Below, piece after piece: positions 7,510 to 13,763 of a stretch of DNA of 32,254 nt. The notes beneath the pieces are model-generated. The model was not told the DNA's origin. It ran no database searches and saw only the letters and a list, made by a program, of their open reading frames with translations. Each line of letters opens with the position of its first letter. The stretch's first letter is position 1. The translations under genes and the position numbers were made by a program. Source of the stretch: Porticoccus sp965660005 (GTDB taxonomy: Bacteria; Pseudomonadota; Gammaproteobacteria; Pseudomonadales; Porticoccaceae); NCBI RefSeq assembly GCF_965660005.1, contig NZ_CBFHYF010000018.1, positions 1 through 32,254 on the forward strand. The letters are read 5' to 3'.

Positions 7510-8565
7510 TCACGTGTTCTGATCAAACAATGCCGCCACATACTCCTGAGACACAAAGGGTTGTAGATCATCTATACCCTCACCCAAACCCACAAACCGA
7601 ATGGGCACACCAAAGCGTTTGCAGAGGGAAAAGATGATACCGCCCTTGGCGGTGCCATCCAGTTTGGTGAGGGCAACACCAGTGACCGTAACGGCCTCCT
7701 GAAATTGCTGCATCTGATTGAGGGCATTCTGGCCTGTCCCGGCATCCAGCACGAGCAGCACCTCATGGGGAGCACTGTCATCCAGCTTGGCCATCACCCG
7801 TTTGACCTTTTTCAGCTCTTCCATCAAATTGCTTTTGTTGTGCAGGCGTCCCGCGGTGTCGGCAATCAAGACATCAGTACCGCGGGATTTGGCAGCCTGG
7901 ATGGCATCAAATATCACCGAAGCACTGTCTGCGCCGCTCTGCTGGGCAACCACCGACACCCTGTTGCGCTCACCCCAGACCTGCAGCTGTTCAACCGCTG
8001 CCGCACGGAAGGTATCACCGGCTGCCAACATGACAGATTTACCTTGACTCTGAAAGCGTTTGGCCAGTTTGCCAATGGTTGTGGTCTTGCCAACACCATT
8101 GACCCCGATCACCAGAATCACGAAAGGTTTATGTATCCCGGTAATCGAAAGCGGTTGCTCACAGGGCTTCAGCTTTTCTGCCATGGCATCCTGCAGTGCA
8201 GCAAACAGGGCACGGCTGTGAGCCAACTCCCTGCGCTGTACCCGCCCGGCGAGATCCTGAATAGTTTCCACCGTGGACTCAATACCCACATCGGCTTGCA
8301 ACAGCAGTGTTTCAAGTTCTTCCAGCAATTCATCGTCTATTTCCCTGTCACCGAGAAACAGGTTGCCAAATGTACGACCGGTCTTCGACAGGGCACGACG
8401 AAATCGGTCGCGAAGAGTCTCTTTTTGTGCAGCCACGGCTGTGGATGGCCCGGACTCAACCACATCGGGTGCCTGCCCAGGTGCTTTGGGTGAACGAAGG
8501 CGCTGCAAAAAAGAGCACTTTTCACTCGCCGGCATATCGTTTTCCATCTTACTGGGGTCAGTCAC
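7510..8565 (-). CDS. ftsY: Signal recognition particle receptor FtsY
   Basis: The 351-residue GTPase has the NG domain complete: a helical N domain (about 48-135), the P-loop GVNGVGKTT at 154-162, GDTFRAAAVEQL, DTAGR at 236-240, TKLDG at 300-304 and the closing GLGEGIDDLQPF. It receives ribosome-SRP complexes at the inner membrane for co-translational insertion. The N-terminal A domain is only about 45 residues, much shorter and less acidic than in E. coli (497 residues in all). The GTG start at 8565 has AGGA five bases upstream; ATG at 8547 is an alternative. It is the first gene of the ftsYEX-rpoH run and is divergent from rsmD. Confidence 0.96.
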   Translation of the reverse strand: MTDPSKMENDMPASEKCSFLQRLRSPKAPGQAPDVVESGPSTAVAAQKETLRDRFRRALSKTGRTFGNLFLGDREIDDELLEELETLLLQADVGIESTVETIQDLAGRVQRRELAHSRALFAALQDAMAEKLKPCEQPLSITGIHKPFVILVIGVNGVGKTTTIGKLAKRFQSQGKSVMLAAGDTFRAAAVEQLQVWGERNRVSVVAQQSGADSASVIFDAIQAAKSRGTDVLIADTAGRLHNKSNLMEELKKVKRVMAKLDDSAPHEVLLVLDAGTGQNALNQMQQFQEAVTVTGVALTKLDGTAKGGIIFSLCKRFGVPIRFVGLGEGIDDLQPFVSQEYVAALFDQNT

Positions 8566-8630
8566 AGCGATCCTGTTTTCTCGGTTACTATCGGGCGGTG
8601 TATGCTATCACTTTAAGGGGTACATAACGC

Positions 8631-9230
8631 TTGAAAAACCACCCGTCTATAGCAACAAATGCGGTGAGGGGCACTCGCAGTCAAGTCCGTATTATCGGCG
8701 GGCAGTGGCGCGGGCGCAAATTACACTTTAACGAAGTAGCAGGGTTGCGACCGACCGGGGACCGTATCCGGGAAACCCTATTCAACTGGCTGACCCCATC
8801 CATTGCTGGCGCCAATTGCCTGGACCTGTTTGCCGGATCAGGTGCACTGGGAATTGAAGCATTATCAAGAGGGGCAGCCAGGGCTACTCTGGTTGAGAAA
8901 CACCGCCAGGCGGCTGACAACCTGCGACGCAATTGCCTACTATTAAAGGCCGATACTGCGGAAATTGTTCAGGCAGACACGCTTGACTGGCTGGCAAACA
9001 CATCGCCAGTCTACCCCTTTGACATCGTATTTATTGACCCACCGTTTTCCGCCGACCTACTGCAGCCCTGCTGCGCGTTACTGCAGAAACCCGGACTGCT
9101 GGCAACCAACGGTCTGATCTACCTGGAGACCAACCGGCACCAACCTCTACCGGGGATCCCTCCCACATGGGAACTGCTGCGTGAGAAAACCGCCGGACAG
9201 GTCAGCTACCGATTGTATCGGGTCAGTTGA
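8631..9230 (+). CDS. rsmD: 16S rRNA (guanine966-N2)-methyltransferase RsmD
   Basis: RsmD methylates G966 of 16S rRNA in the assembled 30S particle. The 199-residue product shows VRIIGGQWRGRKL, GLRPTGDRIRETLFNWL, the SAM site LDLFAGSGALG at 64-74 and the catalytic DPPF at 136-139, and ends with TAGQVSYRLYRV. The start is uncertain: TTG at 8631 has AAGGGG ten bases before it, while GTG at 8664 has no visible ribosome site. Divergence of rsmD from ftsY is conserved in many gammaproteobacteria. coaD begins 55 bases downstream. Confidence 0.94.
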   Translation: MKNHPSIATNAVRGTRSQVRIIGGQWRGRKLHFNEVAGLRPTGDRIRETLFNWLTPSIAGANCLDLFAGSGALGIEALSRGAARATLVEKHRQAADNLRRNCLLLKADTAEIVQADTLDWLANTSPVYPFDIVFIDPPFSADLLQPCCALLQKPGLLATNGLIYLETNRHQPLPGIPPTWELLREKTAGQVSYRLYRVS

Positions 9231-9285
9231 GCCGCCCAGACAAAACGTTTACCATGCCAGCCCATTTCCAAGGCTTGCAACCACT

Positions 9286-9768
9286 GTGAAAATCATTGTT
9301 TATCCAGGCACCTTTGATCCGATTACCAACGGGCATATCGATCTGGTGGAACGAGCCAGCAGCCTGTTTCATCATGTGATTGTCGCCATCGCTACCAGCT
9401 CAAAAAAGCACCCGATGTTCGACCTCGATGAGCGTATTGATCTGGCAAAACAGGCCCTGTCTCACATCAATAATGTGGAAGTCAGGGGATTTGATTACCT
9501 GCTGGTAAATTTCGTCAAAGATTGCAAAGCAGATGCCATTCTCAGGGGACTGCGGGCTGTATCGGATTTTGAGTACGAATTTCAGCTCGCCAACATGAAC
9601 CGCGCGCTGTCACCGGATATTGAAAGTATTTTTCTGACCCCCTCGGAAAAGCTTTCCTATATTTCCTCTTCACTGGTAAAGGAAATATCCTCCCTGGGTG
9701 GGGACGTCAACGAATTTGTTCCCGCGCCGGTGAGAGATGCACTGGTACAAAAATTCTGCAACAGCTGA
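9286..9768 (+). CDS. coaD: Pantetheine-phosphate adenylyltransferase CoaD
   Basis: CoaD makes dephospho-CoA from 4'-phosphopantetheine and ATP. The 160-residue product begins MKIIVYPGTFDPITNGHIDL, carrying the nucleotidyltransferase TxGH motif with His17, and has ILRGLRAVSDFEYEFQLANM and the ISSSLVKEI loop near the end. E. coli CoaD has 159 residues. The frame is open upstream into rsmD, but GTG at 9286 gives the conserved N-terminus. Its stop is immediately followed by the stop of convergent mutM. The E. coli order mutM-waaA-coaD is recalled here without waaA. Confidence 0.96.
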   Translation: MKIIVYPGTFDPITNGHIDLVERASSLFHHVIVAIATSSKKHPMFDLDERIDLAKQALSHINNVEVRGFDYLLVNFVKDCKADAILRGLRAVSDFEYEFQLANMNRALSPDIESIFLTPSEKLSYISSSLVKEISSLGGDVNEFVPAPVRDALVQKFCNS

Positions 9769-10587
9769 TCACGTCTGACAGCTCGGGCAATAGACCGTTG
9801 AACGCTGCCCCAATCTGATTTCCCTCAATACCGTTTGACAGCGCAGACACGGCATTCCTCCTCGACCATAGACAAGCAATTGCTGCTTGAAGTACCCGGG
9901 CTTGCCATCGCCGCCGACAAAATCCCGCAGGGTTGTACCACCCTGCACTATCGCCTTTTCGAGCACTTCGCGAACCTGCTCTGCCAGACATTCAAGACGC
10001 CGCCGTGACAGCTTACCGGCTGCCAGGGTCGGTTTGATACCACTGAGAAAAAGTGACTCATTGGCGTAAATATTACCGGCACCCACAACGACCCGGTTAT
10101 CCATCAGGAATGGCTTGATAGCAACCTTTTTCCCTCTGGACACCCGGTAAAGATAATCACCGTTAAAATCGGGTGAAAAGGGTTCAGGGCCCAACTGGCA
10201 GAGTCGTGCATGTCGCTCCGGAGGCCCCTCGACCCAAAGTATCGAGCCAAACCGGCGCGGGTCGGAATANNNNNNNNNNACCCTGTGATCTGTAAAACAG
10301 ATATCCACATGATCGTGCTTTGCAGCAGGGGTATCGGCAGTGACGATTCTGAGATTGCCCGACATACCCAGATGAATCATCAGATAGCCCTGTGGAAAGC
10401 GGAATAACAGGTACTTGCCTCGCTGCCGCCCCTCCAGCAATACCATCCCGCAAAGTTTTTCAGGCAGATCTGCCGGTATCGGCCAGCGCAAGCGGGATTC
10501 CCGCACCATAACGGTCTGAACCTTTTTACCAAGAACATGCGGTAGAACACCCCGCAATGTCACTACCACCTCCGGCAATTCCGGCAT
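9769..10587 (-). CDS. mutM: Formamidopyrimidine-DNA glycosylase MutM (Fpg), with assembly gap
   Basis: MutM excises 8-oxoguanine and formamidopyrimidines and nicks the abasic strand. The product starts MPELPEV with the catalytic Pro2 and Glu3, has Lys58 in RGKYLL, IHLGMSGNLR, SDPRRFG, VGAGNIYANESLF and QGGTTLRDF. It ends in a zinc finger, Cys247-x2-Cys250-x16-Cys267-x2-Cys270. Ten Ns at 10270-10279 hide residues 103-106 (the first is probably Val from the visible GT), in the segment just before YSDPRRFG. Both sides are in the same frame. Against E. coli Fpg the gap looks about three bases too long, so 10 may not be its true size. GGGAGTG precedes the ATG. Confidence 0.94.
   Translation of the reverse strand: MPELPEVVVTLRGVLPHVLGKKVQTVMVRESRLRWPIPADLPEKLCGMVLLEGRQRGKYLLFRFPQGYLMIHLGMSGNLRIVTADTPAAKHDHVDICFTDHRXXXXYSDPRRFGSILWVEGPPERHARLCQLGPEPFSPDFNGDYLYRVSRGKKVAIKPFLMDNRVVVGAGNIYANESLFLSGIKPTLAAGKLSRRRLECLAEQVREVLEKAIVQGGTTLRDFVGGDGKPGYFKQQLLVYGRGGMPCLRCQTVLREIRLGQRSTVYCPSCQT
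10270..10279. other. Assembly gap (10 N) inside mutM
   Basis: A run of ten undetermined bases. The reading frame of mutM is consistent across it. The flanking amino acids (VDICFTDHR before, YSDPRRFG after) are normal family sequence, so this is a sequencing or scaffolding gap rather than a broken gene. Confidence 0.98.
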
Positions 10588-10707
10588 AATTCACTCCCGT
10601 AAACAGCTCGCGACCAAAATCTCTGGCATACTCTAAGTTCCAATCAGGGGCATCAGCCAAGCCGGTGCCAGGTACTGCTCACTTCCTATTCAAAACAGGT
10701 ATCCACT

Positions 10708-11115
10708 ATGGCCCTAGGCAGGCGCAAAGTCGCGGAAGAACAGACGGATATCGATATGACACCGATGCTGGATGTCGTCTTTATCCTGTTGATCTTTTTT
10801 GTGGTGACCGCCTCGTTTGTCCGTGAGGCGGGCATCGATATCAACCGCCCACCGATCAGTGACGAGCCACCACCGGACAGTCAACCAACAGCTGTTATTT
10901 TTCGCATCGCTGAAGATAACACGGTCTGGCTCGAAGGACGGCGCATTGATATTCGCTCAGTTCGCGCCAATGTCGAAAGAGTCTATGCCGAAAACCCGCA
11001 GACAAAAGTCATTATTGAAGCGCACCCCCGCGCAAGAACCGACACCTTTGTGTTGATTTCGGATCAGGCCAGAGAGGCGGGGATATACGATATCGCTCTC
11101 ACCACCACAAAATAG
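10708..11115 (+). CDS. ExbD/TolR family protein, without an ExbB partner nearby
   Basis: The 135-residue protein has the ExbD layout: a short cytoplasmic N-terminus ending in DIDMTPMLDVVFILLIFFVV, one membrane helix (about 21-38) carrying the conserved Asp22, and a periplasmic domain of about 95 residues. ExbD works with ExbB as a proton-driven motor for TonB or similar proteins. No ExbB/TolQ or TonB gene is in the window, so the partner must be elsewhere. It is a single-gene unit, divergent from mutM and convergent with rpmG. Only a weak AGG is seen before the ATG. Family assignment is firm; the system it serves is not known. Confidence 0.88.
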   Translation: MALGRRKVAEEQTDIDMTPMLDVVFILLIFFVVTASFVREAGIDINRPPISDEPPPDSQPTAVIFRIAEDNTVWLEGRRIDIRSVRANVERVYAENPQTKVIIEAHPRARTDTFVLISDQAREAGIYDIALTTTK

Positions 11116-11135
11116 CTGAAAAGATACGTGGCACA

Positions 11136-11160
11136 AAAAAGCCCCGACTGTTGCGGGGCT
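11136..11160 (-). terminator. Rho-independent terminator of rpmB-rpmG
   Basis: A 7-bp GC-rich stem (11140-11146 with 11154-11160) with a 7-base loop is followed on the minus strand by a run of six T. It lies 41 bases past the rpmG stop. On the plus strand the hairpin lacks a T run, so exbD termination there would be weaker. Confidence 0.8.
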
Positions 11161-11201
11161 CATTCGGTAGTCACAAAAATCCGTAACTGTCTGGCGGCGG
11201 A

Positions 11202-11369
11202 TTACTTGATTTTCGCCTCCTTGTAGGGGACATGCTTGCGCACCACCGGATCGTACTTGCTGAACTCCAGTTTTTCCGGCTGGGTACGCTTGTTCTTGGT
11301 AGTCGTGTAATAGTGTCCGGTGCCAGCACTGGATACCAACTTGATTTTGTCGCGATTTGACTTGGCCAT
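11202..11369 (-). CDS. rpmG: 50S ribosomal protein L33
   Basis: This short frame encodes 55 residues beginning MAKSNRDKIKLVSSAGTGHY and ending VPYKEAKIK, the same length as E. coli L33 and nearly identical in pattern (YTTTKNKR, EKLEFSKYDPVVRKHV). It has no cysteines, so it is the zinc-independent C- form. AAGGAG stands before the ATG. It follows rpmB by 11 bases, the usual rpmB-rpmG pair, and is followed by a terminator. Confidence 0.97.
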   Translation of the reverse strand: MAKSNRDKIKLVSSAGTGHYYTTTKNKRTQPEKLEFSKYDPVVRKHVPYKEAKIK

Positions 11370-11380
11370 GGTTAGTCTCC

Positions 11381-11617
11381 TTAAACCTTAGCATCGCGCT
11401 TGCGGATATCCGCCAGCACTTGGTCGATACCGAGCTTGTCAATAATACGCATACCTTTTGATGAAATGCGCAACTTGATAAAACGTTTCTCCGCCTCTAC
11501 CCAAAAACGGTGGGTGTGCAGGTTGGGCTCAAACCGGCGACGGGTTCTGTTTTTGGCGTGGGATACATTGTTCCCTGTCATCGGTTTTTTGCCGGTGACC
11601 TGACATACTTTGGACAT
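11381..11617 (-). CDS. rpmB: 50S ribosomal protein L28
   Basis: The 78-residue basic protein begins MSKVCQVTGKKPMTGNNVSH, followed by AKNRTRRRFEPNLHTHRFWV, and is the standard L28 length. The open frame extends 27 codons further upstream, but that part overlaps the promoter; the ATG at 11617 has AGAGG before it and matches the family. It is the first gene of the rpmB-rpmG operon with a strong promoter at 11716-11744. The order radC-rpmB-rpmG is that of E. coli. Confidence 0.97.
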   Translation of the reverse strand: MSKVCQVTGKKPMTGNNVSHAKNRTRRRFEPNLHTHRFWVEAEKRFIKLRISSKGMRIIDKLGIDQVLADIRKRDAKV

Positions 11618-11715
11618 TGCTTTGCCTCTGCTATTGGCGTCACCGCGTGGGGCGACCGCTTTTGAAACCTGGCCGTTAAACCTGTTGCCGGGGGACACCC
11701 CGAAAAGAGCCGCGT

Positions 11716-11744
11716 TTTATACCAGAACATCTGCCTTAAATCAA
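11716..11744 (-). promoter_or_regulatory. Strong sigma-70 promoter of rpmB-rpmG
   Basis: On the minus strand TTGATT (11739-11744) and TATAAA (11716-11721) are 17 bases apart, with TG one base before the -10 (extended -10). A GC-rich stretch follows the -10, as in promoters under stringent control. The inferred start is near 11709, about 90 bases before rpmB. Confidence 0.72.
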
Positions 11745-11778
11745 ACACATTAAGTGAATTGATCGGCGGCTTAACACA

Positions 11779-12453
11779 TCAGATCATCCCTCTCTCGGCC
11801 AGGGAAACGGTATGACCACTGCCCACAATCACATGATCCAGGATCCGCACATCCACCAATTGCAGTGCTTCCTGCAATTGACGGGTAATGTGTCGATCCG
11901 GGTCGCTGGGCTCAGCCACGCCAGAGGGGTGATTATGGGCACAGATGACCGCTGCCGCGTTGTGATACAACGCTCGCCTGACCACTTCACGAGGGTGGAC
12001 ACTGGCACTGTTGACCGTGCCAAAAAACAGCTTTTCCCAGGCAATCAAACGATGCTGATTATCGAGAAACAGCACACCAAAGACCTCCTGCTGACAATGA
12101 ACCAACTGTGCCAGCAGGAACTCTCCAACGCTGGCTGGATTGCTGAATACTTGATCCCGTTGCAGGGTTTCTCCAAGGTGGCGCCTCGCCAGCTCGATCA
12201 CCGCTTGCAGCTGGACAAATTTGGCTTCACCCAGTCCGCGGGCCCGGCAAAAAGTAGACTTATCCGCAGCGAGCAGCTGACCGAGGTTGCCAAACTGATG
12301 CAGCAGTGAGCGAGCCAAGTCTACAGCCGACTGCCCGGCACAACCGGTGCGCAGGAAAATTGCCAGCAACTCGGCGTCGGAAAGTGTCTCCGCACCTCTC
12401 ATCATGAGTTTTTCCCGGGGCCGTTCGCCCTCGGGCCAGTCTCGAATCGACAT
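11779..12453 (-). CDS. radC: RadC family JAB/JAMM protein
   Basis: The 224-residue protein starts MSIRDWPEGERPREKLMMRG and has a helix-hairpin-helix region (LSDAELLAIFLRTG through GLGEAKFVQLQAVIELARRH). Its C-terminal JAMM metal site appears as HPREVVRRALYHNAAAVICA followed by HNHPSG and D in PSDPD. RadC proteins resemble JAMM metalloproteases; the old DNA-repair role was withdrawn and the true function is unclear. The ATG at 12453 is chosen because GGGAGG precedes it directly. The gene lies upstream of rpmB-rpmG, as in E. coli, and is divergent from coaBC. Confidence 0.94.
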   Translation of the reverse strand: MSIRDWPEGERPREKLMMRGAETLSDAELLAIFLRTGCAGQSAVDLARSLLHQFGNLGQLLAADKSTFCRARGLGEAKFVQLQAVIELARRHLGETLQRDQVFSNPASVGEFLLAQLVHCQQEVFGVLFLDNQHRLIAWEKLFFGTVNSASVHPREVVRRALYHNAAAVICAHNHPSGVAEPSDPDRHITRQLQEALQLVDVRILDHVIVGSGHTVSLAERGMI

Positions 12454-12557
12454 AACACCTCCCTGTGCCATCAATAATGTAACCCCTGACTACGCAAACC
12501 TCCATGGCAATGTTATCTTAACCTTCCCGGTGTTGCTTACTTTACAGGATTCACTCG

Positions 12558-13757
12558 ATGCTCTCTCTGGCAAACAAACGCGTACTGTTGGGCATAACCG
12601 GTGGCATAGCCGCCTATAAAAGCGCCGACATTGTCCGTCGCCTGCAGGATGCCGGTGCCGATGTACAAGTGGTAATGACCAGGGCAGCCACAGAGTTCAT
12701 TACACCGTTGACGCTACAGGCACTTTCTGGGCACCGCGTCCATCTGGCTCTACTCGACCCGGAAGCAGAGGCTGCCATGGGCCATATCGAATTGTCCCGC
12801 TGGGCCGATGTCATCCTGATCGCCCCGGCCACTGCGGATTTTATGGCCAAACTGGCCAATGGTGAAGGCAGTGATTTGCTGTCCACCATCTGTCTGGCCA
12901 GCCGATCAACGCTGGCCATTGCACCGGCCATGAACCAGGGCATGTGGCGCAACCCCAGCACCCAACATAATCTGGAGCATTTGCGTGGGCGGGGCGCACA
13001 TATCTTCGGCCCCGCCGAGGGCAGCCAGGCCTGTGGCGACACCGGACCCGGCAGGATGGCCGAGCCACAGGACATTGTTGAACTCACTGCCGACCTGTTT
13101 GAAACCGGTACGCTGGCGGGCAAAAAAGTCGTGATCACTGCGGGGCCCACCCGGGAGGCGATTGATCCGGTGCGCTATATCAGCAACCACAGCTCCGGAA
13201 AGATGGGTTATGCCCTAGCGGAAGCCGCTGCAGAAGCCGGGGCAGACACGGTTCTGATCAGCGGCCCGGTTAATCTCACACCCCCTGATCGAGTAAAAAC
13301 CATCCACGTCACCAGCGCCCTGGAGATGCACGAGGCGGCACTGGCTGAAGCCGGGAACTGCCAGTTATTCATTGCTTCAGCCGCTGTGGCCGATTATCGG
13401 CCCGCCCGGGTAGCCGCGCAGAAAATAAAAAAAACCGCTGATCAGATAACCATTGAACTGGTGAAAAACCCGGATATCGTGAGTGCGGTTGCAGCATTGC
13501 CCAATCGGGCTTTTACGGTGGGCTTTGCGGCGGAAACAACCCATGTGGAAGACTTTGCCCGCAGCAAACTGGAACGAAAAAAACTCGATCTGATCATCGC
13601 CAATGATGTCTCTGATCGGACCATTGGTTTTAACAGTGATGACAACGCTGTACTGGTTGTGGAAATGCAGGGCAGCGAAGTCATCCCGAAAATCAACAAG
13701 TCCATTCTGGCGCGCCAGTTAATTGCCAGAATTGCAGACATGCTACCCACCGACTAG
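12558..13757 (+). CDS. coaBC: Bifunctional phosphopantothenoylcysteine decarboxylase / phosphopantothenate-cysteine ligase CoaBC
   Basis: CoaBC converts 4'-phosphopantothenate and cysteine to 4'-phosphopantetheine. The 399-residue protein has the flavin-dependent CoaC half (1 to about 185: VLLGITGGIAAYKSADIVRR, PAMNQGMW, ACGDTGPGRMAEP) and the CTP-using CoaB half (about 190-399: ITAGPTREAIDPVRYISNHS, SGKMGYALAEAA, ASAAVADYRP, KIKKTADQITIELVKNPDI). AGGA stands about eight bases before the ATG. It is divergent from radC, as in E. coli, and six bases separate it from algC. The dut gene that follows coaBC in E. coli and Pseudomonas is absent here. Confidence 0.97.
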   Translation: MLSLANKRVLLGITGGIAAYKSADIVRRLQDAGADVQVVMTRAATEFITPLTLQALSGHRVHLALLDPEAEAAMGHIELSRWADVILIAPATADFMAKLANGEGSDLLSTICLASRSTLAIAPAMNQGMWRNPSTQHNLEHLRGRGAHIFGPAEGSQACGDTGPGRMAEPQDIVELTADLFETGTLAGKKVVITAGPTREAIDPVRYISNHSSGKMGYALAEAAAEAGADTVLISGPVNLTPPDRVKTIHVTSALEMHEAALAEAGNCQLFIASAAVADYRPARVAAQKIKKTADQITIELVKNPDIVSAVAALPNRAFTVGFAAETTHVEDFARSKLERKKLDLIIANDVSDRTIGFNSDDNAVLVVEMQGSEVIPKINKSILARQLIARIADMLPTD

Positions 13758-13763
13758 GGCGAT

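Noticed and set aside
7705..8493. 262-codon plus-strand open frame opposite ftsY
   Set aside because: It lies fully inside ftsY on the other strand, with no recognisable domain and no signal for initiation.
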